Source of the DNA: Moniliella sp. 'wahieum'
Lineage: Eukaryota; Basidiomycota; Moniliellomycetes; Moniliellales; Moniliellaceae
NCBI GenBank assembly: GCA_003971905.1
Contig: RSEE01000030.1
Location: forward strand, 320,001-384,000
DNA length: 64,000 bases
Direction: 5' to 3'
Below the pieces are notes generated by a model. It saw only the letters and a program-made list of their open reading frames with translations, had not been told where the DNA came from and searched no databases. Shown piece by piece: positions 13,353-23,147 of the stretch. Position 1 is the stretch's first letter; every line of letters begins with the position of its first letter. Made by a program: the position numbers and the translations under genes.

Positions 13353-13939
13353 CTAGAGCAGCTTGAGGTGCCTGGTGATGGCATCCACCTGAGACGTAGG
13401 CGCTGGTCCAATCGCCACCACCGTGCGCGACCCGGGCTTGACCTGGGTGCGGCCAGCATCTTGAATGGCCTGAGCCGAAATGCCTTGGGCCCGGGCATCC
13501 TTGATGACTTGATTAAACACTTCCTCTGAGGGGGCTTTGACCACGACCTTGGCCTGCCCCCTCCTTTCCCATTGGCGGAGAAGATCAGGTTGCTTGGCCC
13601 GCATATACTTGTACGCTGCCAAAGTCGCATGACCACACTGCGCAGCAATTTTACCCTTTTCCATCTTGAGGTCTTGCCGCACCACAAGGACTAATTTGCA
13701 CTCTTCCTTGCTGCTCGTCTCCCCATCTTCCTCTTCAGAGGTGTATTCACTCTCGTCACCATCGTCGGCTTGAGCCTGGTAGTTGAAAAGAGTGTAACCC
13801 GTTCCAAGGTAATAGCCAATCACCAGTGAAGACACCCCAACCGCGAGAAGAGTAGGAACTAAAATAAAGTCAGTGCTGTCTACTTGAGGGGGCATACGGG
13901 TATTGACGTACCGCCTGCCCAGGGGGGTGTGGCGCTCAT
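13353..13939 (-). CDS. PTH2: Peptidyl-tRNA hydrolase 2
   Basis: Releases tRNA from prematurely dropped peptidyl-tRNA. The PTH2 fold is unmistakable: KLVLVVRQDLKMEKGKIAAQ, CGHATLAAYKYM, WERRGQAKVVVKAP, IKDARAQGISAQAIQDAGRT, and PGSRTVVAIGPAP near the C-terminus. The N-terminus has a membrane helix (VPTLLAVGVSSLVIGYYLG) followed by an acidic linker, as in eukaryotic Pth2 proteins tethered to a mitochondrial or other membrane. I prefer a start at 13939 (MSATPPWAG) spliced over a 53-base intron at 13859-13911 (GTACGT donor, CTGAC branch, TTTTAG acceptor); exons then total 534 bases, 177 residues. An alternative start inside the intron at 13895 (MPPQVDSTDFILV) stays in frame without splicing. No frame break is seen. 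Confidence 0.95.
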
Positions 13940-14428
13940 GATGATGGTGTGCACGACGCTGCCTAGGGCGGAAACACTGAGCCTGATGTCCTCTGTTTGC
14001 GTGGATCAGATTCTGAGGACCACATCAAAACAATTCTACGTTCCGCCTAGCAACGCGGTTTTAATCATTCCGCTGAGCTTGGGTGTGCCAGCACCTTTCC
14101 TGTACAAGTAGCCCTTCTGCCTGACTTGCGCATAACTGCGTGCATGGCGGCGGTTGGTACATCCCCGGTTGAGCGAGCCCTCAAGAGCAGATTTGCTGAC
14201 GACCGGATGCAGGCTCTAGGTTGGAGCCTGGAGGAAGGTTCTGGCCAAACTGTCTTCGGTTATACGATGCACCGGATCAACATTTCCATGCCAACAAAGT
14301 AGTGGCACAAGGCATGGGCAAATCGAGCGCATGGCTCAAGCAAGGGCCACCACCAGGCAAACAGCAGACACGACAGAGAGCAAAACACACATCAACGACA
14401 GGAAGATTGCGGGGGAAGGAGAAAGGAA
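13940..14428. other. Spacer between PPIP5K 3' end and PTH2 5' end
   Basis: This 489-base stretch holds the PTH2 promoter and PPIP5K 3' sequence. I see no gene, repeat or RNA in it. Confidence 0.4.
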
Positions 14429-17400
14429 TTAGGGCGACAACTTGGGGGACGAGGACGTAGGAGGCGTCATGGCATCCGACCGGTCGGTCCTGTCCGTCGC
14501 CTCGGTATCGTTCGAGTTACGACGGGAGCGCTTTTGCTGCTGGATCCGCACATAGAGCAAGTGAGCGTCCTGTTCTTGTCCACCAAAGTAAACAGTGTCC
14601 CCCTCAATCTGCCCACGGTCCGTAGGACCCACACCGTCCACACGCAGCGTATGAGCAGCAAGCTTGGCAATCGCCTCGTCGTAGTCCATGTGCTTGGTGA
14701 GCGCCCGGCGGGGAAGAGGCGCCAGCGCATGCCGCGCATCGAGGTTGATCGAGAGGATGTTATCGCTGTGCGCGCCTTCGGAAACCGTGATGACCATCGA
14801 CCGCTCTGGCCGCTTTTCCGAACGCGTGGACGCCCCTGAGCCCATACCAGGCGTGGAGGAGGTGCTTCGTGCACCGCCCAGAAGGGAAGAGAGAGAGGCG
14901 CCCCGGTTGTGCCCCAGGTGGGGCGTGGTGACGGGGGCGAGTTGTTGCTCTCGTCCCGTTCCGAGCTGGACAGGAGCGGTCCTGAAATGCGTGCCTCGTT
15001 CGTCAAGCTATTGCCGCCCGATGGCGGTGCCGAACGGCCGTGAGGGCCTGTACCACTATTGGGAACTGGCACAGGCGAGGTGCCCGGCACAGTAAGATTA
15101 GGAACCCGTTCGTATACCTCGAACGTGATGGAGGAGAAGTAGTCGAGGGGAGGGGTGCGCGGCATAACAATTGGCAGATCCGAGGTGCAGATCAAGTTGA
15201 GCAGCGTATGGATGTGACTTTCTTTGGTAAAGTACAAGCTTGCCATCCCTGGGCTAGCATCCGGCCCCTCAGCCCCGCGAAAGTCCGAAATGATGTTGTT
15301 GAGGAGCGGCATTGACGTCAACAGCCCAATCTGCTCCTTTTCCATAAAGGTCATACCATACTCGCGCGGGCAAACGTAATTGTATAAGCCCAAGGCCAAG
15401 TGGTACAGCTCAAACAGTGCCTTCAGGGGCCCCTGCAACGCTTCTTTGGTCCGCTTGGTCTCAGAAGTTGCCTTGCCCTCCTTGCAGTTCGAGGCCGTTG
15501 CCGTTCCGGTCAGGCGCTGCCCAATACGGCTCACCCTAGATGAAATCGACTCGGCCGGAGGAGTTTCCCCTGTTGGCGTGGACTCCTCTGCCTCCGGATC
15601 GGCAAAGATCTTCTCCAGAAACGCGCGGTTGTGAAGCCCATCGTGGGTCAGCATGTCATACAGTTCCGATACACGTGACGGATCGTGAGGGTCATCCTCA
15701 TAATCGTTGAAAAGCTTCTCCCACCGTTCGCGGAAAAGGGCAGGCGTCTCGTGCGTACACCACCGACGCTGAATCGAATCCACATCCAAGCGTGCATAGT
15801 TGGCCACCATTGCCTTGCGCAGGCGTCGCAGGAGACCAACGAGTTGTAAACCGAGCTCCCCAGGTGGCGGCAGTTCATCAGGCCAGTCGTCGGGGATGGG
15901 TTGGCCTGGACGGAGCGAATTCTTGAGGCGTTTCTTGACCTTGTCCATCCGGTCCTTGGCGGCATTGCTGTCGTCGAGCAAGTCCTTGCGTACAATCATG
16001 TGAATCGGCTCCGCACTGTGGGCGATTCGCCGTTCGAGCTATGGTACACGGCACCACTGCCCAGAGGGCTAGGACTGTAGGCCGGTTTACCCGACGATGT
16101 GCTCTCCCCCAGCAGGGCAGCAGTAAACGTCTCGGCACTGGCTGTCACTCGCCTTTCCGATGATGTGTAGACCTAAGTCGAGTTAGTACCTCTCGTACAC
16201 ACAAAAAAAACAAGAAAGAGGACGTACTGTGCAGTTGCGGAGTGGGAGTGTAGCGGGGTTCATGAGTAGTGATCGCGGGCTATATTAAGTCCATACTCTT
16301 TGGCATGGTGCCTCGCCGCATGAGAGAGAACTCGCCACCCCACTGATCACGAGGGTCATCTTCTCTAGCGCGTCTGTTTCCTTGTTGAATGAAGGCTTCA
16401 TTTGGATCTTGGTCCCCGGGCTGTCTTTCTTGCGCTGGATCACGTCCATAATCAAAGACAAGTCATCCTTGGCGGCATTCGGGTCGGAAGCGGCCTCATA
16501 CGCCGCATCGTACACAATCTCCAGGTTGGACCGAAGGATGATCTCTTCCCTGCGGCCGTGGAGGAGACGAAGCAATGGCGCAGTCCAAGCGTCGGCGGCT
16601 TTGAAGGAGCGCTTGAGCTTCTGCTTGGGCGTCCGGTCACCATGCCGGAACACAGTCACGTTGGAGCGCAGTTTCCACCCTGCCTGTTCGCCTGTATTCG
16701 AGCTGGCCAAGTCTGGACCCGAGGAGGATGCGTCGATGGTTAGTCCCGCAGCAATCGCGGCGGCTGCGCGGATGTGCGGTCCCTTGCTCGAGGTGATCCG
16801 AAGGAACTTGGACATGATCTCGGCGGCACGGTCATAGTAGTAATCGTTGCCCTTGACGAAGGACCAGCCGTTGACATCAATCACATAGCTCTTCTTGCCC
16901 ACTCGGAGCATATCGAACCCACACACGTTTTGTTTGAACGCACGGCTAATGGTGGTAGCCATTTGTTTTTCAGCCTGGGTGAGTTGAGTAATGTACCGAA
17001 TTTCTTTGCCCTCGGGGTTGCGCTTCACCAGCCCATCCACCACGGGCGACTTGCGCGTCTCGGCATGCACAAATTGGGATCCAATGGTGTAAACTTTGAT
17101 GTCTTCAGCATTGTCCACGTCCATGAACTCCTCGTAAATATAAGACCCACCCTGGCGCGGGTGAATAAGGCTGGGGTCATACTCCGACGACTTGTTTCCC
17201 ACCTTGCGGAAGAGACGCCGGCCGCCGCCACCCTGAGCCTTGGGGAAGTAAATGTGGATGTTGTGGTCTTCTCCGCTAACGGGCTTCTCGAGGAACGGCT
17301 TGCGAATCTCCCGGCGGTGCACGCCTTCGCCCACAACCAGCACGTCCTCGTCGTCCTCCTTGAGATGAGCCACCTGAGGCGGCAAGTTTCTCCGTTTGTC

Positions 17401-17827
17401 GACAGGAATCCCAATTGTGCTCTGGAGATGGGTTGCCACACGTGGTTCAAGGCTGTTGTACGGGCCTCCATCGCGGGAAGCTTCGAGGCGGAAGGGTGTC
17501 GGAACGCCGACAGCGTCGAGAATGGCGAGGACCAGACGACGGTCCCAAAGGACCTTCTGGAGGCATAAATCGTTGATCAGCACTGGCTTGCGCAGGTCGG
17601 CATACGCGATGGCCTTATCCAGAGGGAAGCCCGTGGAGAAGAAGGAGATGAGGACATCGACAACAGGCCAGGCGGTGGGGGGCGTCGACGAGCACCTTGT
17701 CGCCAAAGGTGATGATTTGCACGTTGAGCTCCTTGTTGGCGAGGATGCGGTTGAGGATGCTCTGCATCGGCTTGGACCGCGCCTTGCGGTCCATGGCGGC
17801 GATGCCGAGCAGAATGGCACGGCCCAT
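14429..17827 (-). CDS. VIP1: Inositol hexakisphosphate / diphosphoinositol-pentakisphosphate kinase (Vip1/Asp1, PPIP5K)
   Basis: A bifunctional enzyme making 1-pyrophosphate inositol phosphates, with an opposing phosphatase domain. It starts at ATG 17827 (MGRAILLGIAAMDRKARSKP). The kinase half has FGDKVLVD, GFPLDKAIAYADLRKP, VLWDRRLVL, FLEKPVSGEDHNIHIYFP, GGSYIYEEFM and SYVIDVNGWSFVKGNDYYYD. The histidine acid phosphatase half opens at RHGDRTPKQK (about 16620-16650), then WGGEFSHAARHHAKEYG, VYTSSERRVTASAETF, and YGMTFMEKEQIGLLTSMPLL further on. An intron at 16173-16227 (55 bases, GTACGT donor) splits TVYTSS. It ends TPPTSSSPKLSP at TAA 14429-14431. Frame breaks occur near 17690, 16325, 16015 and 14860, each fitting a small indel. 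In fission yeast Asp1 governs cell morphology and phosphate signalling; that role here is inference. Confidence 0.95.
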
Positions 17828-18247
17828 GGCTGGCGGTGGGGGAGGGCGGAGGAGGGCGGGGCGGGCGTGGCGGGCAAGGGACAGAGGCGACGGCCAGTCC
17901 GTTTTCTGCGCCCCAACGTGCCACCAGATGTGATGGAGAAACGTTCTGGTCCATGTCCGTTGAGCGGAACCGCACTGTGCTGCTGCTGCCCTCGAGGAGC
18001 ATTGGCCCACTGGCTAGTGAGTACTCATGAGCCTACTGGGGGCGAACTAGTACCTGAGTCGCAGCGAATTCAACTGAATTTCAACGCAGCCGTCTTTTAA
18101 ATGTTCAAGTGCCGACGCACGTAGCCAGGATTCGCGGCCGCTTATGTCAGCCGGCGTGCTCCTCTGCTCCCAGCTCCCTTTGCCCTCCTCGCCCGCGCGC
18201 GCAAGTTCAGGGCACGCACTACGGACCCACCACGCCTCCGGCCAAGC
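17828..18247. promoter_or_regulatory. Divergent promoter region between PPIP5K and the TBC gene
   Basis: A 420-base spacer between two opposite starts. It contains a GAATTCAACTGAATTTCAAC patch near 18066-18085 and a CCTCGCCCGCGCGC patch. No firm motif is assigned. Confidence 0.4.
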
Positions 18248-19627
18248 ATGGCACGACGCTGGGCCGGCCCCACCCGGGCCGAGTACGAGGAGGTGCTGAG
18301 CAGTGAGCAGGTCGTCGACATGGGCCGTCTGCGCGGCTACGCCCGCCACGGCGTTGCCACGGCCGTGCGCGGCGACGTGTGGATGCACCTCCTCGGTGTG
18401 CTCGCCGCCGATACGGCCGGCGAGGCGTCGGCGGTGCGTGCCATGCTCTTTGCCTGGTCCGACACCCCCGTTGCTCATCCCGCCCAGTCCCAAATCCAGC
18501 AGTGCGCCCAGGAGTATGTCCATGCCATCTCCCGCACGCCCCATGCTCGCTCGTCCTACACCCACCGTCCCCGGCCGCCCATGCCCATGCCCACCTCCGC
18601 CCCCCTCACCTCCGCCTCCTCCGCCGTGTCTCGCTCCCATGCGGGCAGCGAGGAGAGCCATGCTGTCGCCCAACAAACCCGATGGGTAGCGCGGATCACT
18701 GCGGTTGTCGGAGCCTTTCTCAACACCACATCCCCCCCGATGAAACCTCTACCTCTCCTCCGCCCCCATTCCTCCATACGCCGGTCCGTAACCCCCGCCG
18801 CTGAACCCGAATGGCCCGGCTCCCCTCCGCAAGCAGACGATATGGATCTGGACTGGGCCATTCCCCGCACCAACCCATCACGAGATCGCGATGGGCACCG
18901 CTATTTTCCAGCCCTGAGGATCGGAGGACGAGTATGATCAGTGCTCACCGCCCTCGACGCAGGGGCCTCTCTGGTGGAACCAAGCGCACTGGCACCCTGC
19001 CTTGGTGTATCTATGTGCGCCGCTCGTTGAGTCGATTGAGGCAGATGCGGGAGCCTTCTTTTCATTTGAAGCACTCATGGCGCGACTGGAAAAGAGGTAT
19101 CTTCCCTCTTGCGGCGGGCGTGTACTCTCGAGCGTGTCGGGGAGTTTCTTTCCCTCTTGCGCCAAACTGCGCCCAGTCTTTCCCTCTACTTTGAGGAAGA
19201 AGGAATTAACTTGGCCCCCATGGCAACCGAGTGGTTGCAGACGCTTCTGGCCAAACATTTGCCCTTGTCGGATACGCTCCGTCTGTGGGACACGTACTTT
19301 GCCCTTGATCCTGCGCGAGGAGATGAGTTCACCGATCTCCATACCTATGTGTGTGTGGCGATTTTGACCGCTGCGCATGACTTGCTGGAAGAGTTGGATA
19401 AGCCGAGGTACTCGCTTGGCTTACCCATCTCCCACACCAGGACATTCCGCAAATCGTCAATGACGCCATCAACCTACGCCTCTCTCATCGCCAGCAACTT
19501 CAACAGCAAGAAGCTTTTTTCCGGCAACGGTACCGTCCCCTTGGAGCTCCCTAGTCACTTTGTTCGCCGCACCGTCCCCCCTCCGCACTCCCCCCGGCCT
19601 ATGATGCCCCCTGCCCAAACGAGGTAG
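18248..19627 (+). CDS. TBC-domain protein (putative Rab GTPase-activating protein)
   Basis: It starts at ATG 18248 (MARRWAGPTRAEYEEVL). TBC features visible are LRGYARHGVATAVRGDVWMH (the conserved R..vW box), then HPALVYLCAPLVESIEADAG, FFSFEALMARLEKRYL, LAPMATEWLQTLLAKHLPL and SDTLRLWDTYFAL. A 70-residue Pro/Ser-rich insert (HRPRPPMPMPTSAP and after) separates the first box from the rest. Frame changes at about 18925 and 19100-19120 fit small indels. I could not find the usual catalytic IxxDxxR and YxQ fingers, so it may be a non-canonical GAP or a scaffold, or those residues lie in a damaged stretch. The stop is at 19625-19627, only 45 bases from the convergent next gene. Confidence 0.8.
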
Positions 19628-19672
19628 GATCACCTATTTATCACTGCACTGCACTACTACTTTGCAATCCAT

Positions 19673-21052
19673 TCACTTCACTCGTTCGAGCGCCTTCTTT
19701 AGTTGACGGAACTGTCGTACATCCTCTTCGCCCTGGATAAGACCGCGGTCGATCTGCTCCTGGTGAAGTTGGCGGAGATAGTCGTCGACGGGCTGCTGAT
19801 AATGCTCCAGTCCCTTATACTTGAGCAGATCCGCCGCCCGCCCATCCTTGTGCACCTCAAGGATCAACTTGGGCAACAGTGGCAGCTCGCGCAACGCTTT
19901 TAGTGGCCGCCGCATGGCATGCACCCCAAAAAATATCACCCCGCTTTTGGGCATCTTGACCAAGGTTTGATGTTCCAACCGGAGCTGTACTTCAGGGATC
20001 ACATCTTTCTCCCAATCCGCACCGCGTCCGGTATAGTGCGAAGGAGCCATGGGCACGGCCACTGCCCCGTTCGTTCCTGGTGTCGTCGGCAATGGACCCC
20101 GGCCACACAAAAGAGCCAAGTGGGGTCCGAAGCAACGGAACTCCCAGCTAGTCCGCTCGATCGGCTGAGAGGGAAGCATGCGAGTAAAACTGCGTTCGAC
20201 CGACTTGAGCAACTTTTCATTGAACCGGGGCACTCGTTCGTGGATAGCCTCCATATCCTGTCCCATCTTGTGCGAACGAGGTAGAATCCAGGGAAGGCCA
20301 CCAAACCGCCAGTGCAGTACCATCTTCCGTCCCCTTTGGGATGGCAAATGAGGAAATCGTCTTGCACCAACCTACTGACGACCATCAACGCATCAATCCC
20401 TTGCTTTTTCTCTGATCGGTAGACAGACTGAGAGTTTCTCCGGTAATGTGGTTCGTCACTTCGCCCTGATCCAAGGAGAAGAGATGAGGGTAGCGAGCCA
20501 CAAGCCAGTTGACGAGAATGTCCATCAACTCACCACATGCCTCTTCCGATTCGGGCATCACATCGCACACCGCCTTGCCTTGAGCCTCGAGCACCTTCCG
20601 CTTCACCTCCAAGTCAGAACGATAGAACCTATCGATCTCGATCCAGTCGTTCGCATGCATGGGTTGATGCGCCATTGTCTGGTGGTACGGGTAGCGAATT
20701 GTTTTGTTGGCACTACGCCCCCCCCACCCCATTTTTTGTTAGTGCGGGCCCACACCCTATCGGAGAGAGGGGACGTACTAAAGATGATCCCTGGCATCTC
20801 ATATCCACGTTACCTGGGGTAAGGTCACTGGGCTCAGGGACGAAAAAATCTGATAGAGTGTCAGCATTTGAGAGCGAGGAATCGAAGCCGCCATATAATG
20901 GAAGGGAAATGGGATGAAGCGTACCTTCCTGCACAGCCGGGGCCGTTTTGGGCGCGAGTCCAATTGCGACTGAGCAGTATTGCCGCCAGCACTGCAACGA
21001 AGGCGGCTAGAAGAGCGATATAATAAGGTACTGTCATGGCGGTGGGGCTCAT
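19673..21052 (-). CDS. DUF3445 haem-dependent oxidative N-demethylase-like protein
   Basis: Fungal member of the DUF3445 family, related to the haem-dependent oxidative N-demethylase/dimethylamine monooxygenase subunit. It starts at ATG 21052 with an N-terminal membrane anchor (YYIALLAAFVAVLAAILL). Family motifs are YPYHQTMAHQPMHANDWIEI, EEACGELMDILVNWLVARYP, LVQDDFLICHPKGDGRWYC, GGLVAFPGF, DMEAIHERVPRFNEKLLKSV and VKMPKSGVIFFGVHAMRRPL. Short introns are likely near 20710-20780 (GTACGT donor, CACTAAC branch) and 20860-20930. A frame change lies at about 20300-20385. It ends LKKALERVK at TGA 19673-19675. Substrate is unknown, and older databases sometimes mislabel such proteins as mannosyltransferases. 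Confidence 0.88.
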
Positions 21053-22114
21053 GGCGGTATGCCCAATGTGTGTCGCGCCAAGTGGTGGTGGAGAGGGCAA
21101 CTGTATATATTCAGTACGGGCGCTTGGAGGATGGATAAAGTGGCTACACGATAAGATAAAACCCGCGCTTACGGCAATGTGTCCCCAGCTACGTTTGCAC
21201 CGATTTGCTCAACTACTGCATGTCTGCATTGTTAGCAGCTAACCTCTGCATTCATCGCCCTACCCCATGGACGAGCCGTGTAACGTAAGCGTTGCCAACC
21301 CCTTTGGCCCTGCCCTGCGCGCTTGACGGACCTGTACCCAGGACTATGGCGAATGCAAATAGAACACAACATTACATACACAAGTTGTGCCGACGAGATA
21401 TGCCAGAGAAACATGGATATGCTATCGGCTCTTGAGCTGTTCGGCCGCACCAAACGATATCACATTGGGTGCCGGCATATATGGTGAAGGGGATATACGA
21501 AGGAGAGCTTTCTGTCATGTCGGAATTTTCCTCTCAATTGATGGAGGTGGTTTTGGACTTGAGCGAAAACGTATCGCTCTGGACGAGGGTGAGCCGGGGA
21601 AGCCTGATGGTGGGATGGGCCTTGTCGCCCATCATGGCAGCGGAGAGTAAAGAGGTGAGCATGGCGATGCCCATGGAAGTGGAATGGTCGTGAGCTGTGC
21701 TGGTTGTGTTGCTGAGCTTACTGTGGTGGGGTGCGAAGGGTGCGAAGGGGCGGGGGATTCTCGCGAGAGGCTAGAACCAGATGTCTCTTGCATGGTGTCC
21801 ACCGGCCATCCACCGCTCGGGCCAGGGGACAAAACGTTCATACGTTCATATTTCAAGTGGGAGTGTGGCCAAGCGGGCGGCACAAGGCTGCAGATGGGGA
21901 TGATGGAGATGATCGATGACGCGATGACGCAGAGCAGCAGGGCACTCCATGGCACCATGGCAGCAGAGGCGCAGTGTGCGGACGCGTTCATTACTAACGC
22001 TGGGGCCCTGGCATGGGTCCTGGCATTGCAGGGGAGGTGCTCCAGCCACTCCACTCCCCTATCCGTATATCACCGTTCGGGAGTACTCACTACTCGGTCC
22101 TAGCTAGCCGGTCA

Positions 22115-22133
22115 ACCGGTCACCGGTCACCGG
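22115..22133. repeat. Heptamer array (ACCGGTC), 2.7 units
   Basis: Tandem units of palindrome ACCGGT plus one C, the same build as the other heptamer arrays in the window. Confidence 0.85.
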
Positions 22134-22657
22134 CGCCCATCAATGCGATGACCAAGACGCGTTGACGCGTGACGAAGACGGTCCCTTGGGGCGTAGCGCT
22201 CAGAACGGTCAGTGGCGCAGTGCTCAGGCACGCAGAGCTCAGGCTCAGCCTGAGCCCTCAGACGCTCAGGGCACTCGGGCGCTCAGGCCTCAGGGCGCTC
22301 AGGGCGGCTCAGGCCCCAGGGCACTCCCGCTCCGATCCCAGACCCTCACATGCTCACACCCGGCTCGGGCGGAGGGGGCATGGCGCCAGCACAGCGTCCT
22401 GCCAGCCTCGCCCGCCTCACCCGCTGAGCGTCACACGTCACCACATTGTCACCGGCCGCACCGGCTGGCTGCTCCAGGCACACGGAGGGTACGTGCAGCT
22501 GCCCAGCGCAGCACAGGGACAGCCGGGGCCGCGGCGCTTTCAGCTTTTACGTAGGGCCGTCACACACACCGCCCGTCCAGGGCAGGCTGCAGTGTCGCTG
22601 GGAGGCAGACGCCGCAGCGGGCCAGCCGCACGCCCTCACGCGTCACCGCGTCACCGT

Positions 22658-22669
22658 CTGAACGTTCAG
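22658..22669. promoter_or_regulatory. Perfect 12-base palindrome CTGAACGTTCAG
   Basis: Self-complementary over 12 bases, about 480 bases upstream of the GATA-factor start. The identical 12-mer occurs at 51752-51763 in the REV1/MED31 promoter. It is a candidate binding site for a dimeric regulator. Confidence 0.55.
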
Positions 22670-23147
22670 CGCTCCAGTTCAACCCGACGGCAGCACAGCA
22701 GTGCTGCTGGGGGCTGCCGCTGCTCGTTGAGGTGTTGGAAGCGTCATGCACTGCGTCACGCGTACGCTCGGCAGCGGCGCTGGGGGCGAGCGGCGCTGTG
22801 CTGCGCTGGGCGCCGCTGTGCTGCGCGTGCTGGCTCGCCGCCTCTGGCCGGCGGCGGCACGCGGGCAGTGTGGGCGAGGGGGCTGGAGTGTCTCCGCCTG
22901 CTTGGCGCCGGCTGCTGCTGGCTGCTGCTGCTGGCTGCTGGCTCTGCTGGCTCTGCTGGCTGCTGCTGTGGCGCGAGCGGCAGCCCAGCGCAGACAGGCA
23001 GCGCGCGGCCTAATGAAATTCGGCCTGCCTCCTGCCCTCGGCCGCCCGTCGCCGCCGCCACCACCACCTCCACCACCTCCACCCCTCCACCACCTCCACC
23101 ACCTCCACCACTCCACCTCCTCCTCCACCACCCCTCCCTCCACCCCC

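Larger units (their letters stand above)
21053..23147. promoter_or_regulatory. 2.1 kb upstream region of the GATA factor
   Basis: Long, mostly GC-rich non-coding stretch. The 22200-22330 part is full of GCTCAGG/CTCAGGGC words. It also has ACCGGTC heptamers (22115-22133), ACGCGT words around 22157-22170, a perfect CTGAACGTTCAG palindrome (22658-22669) and a CTG/CTGG-rich patch at 22905-22970. The last 130 bases before the start are CCACCTCCACC repeats, a pyrimidine-rich leader. Long open frames here on both strands are by-products of the high GC. A possible small secreted protein near 21310-21958 is noted under findings. Confidence 0.5.
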
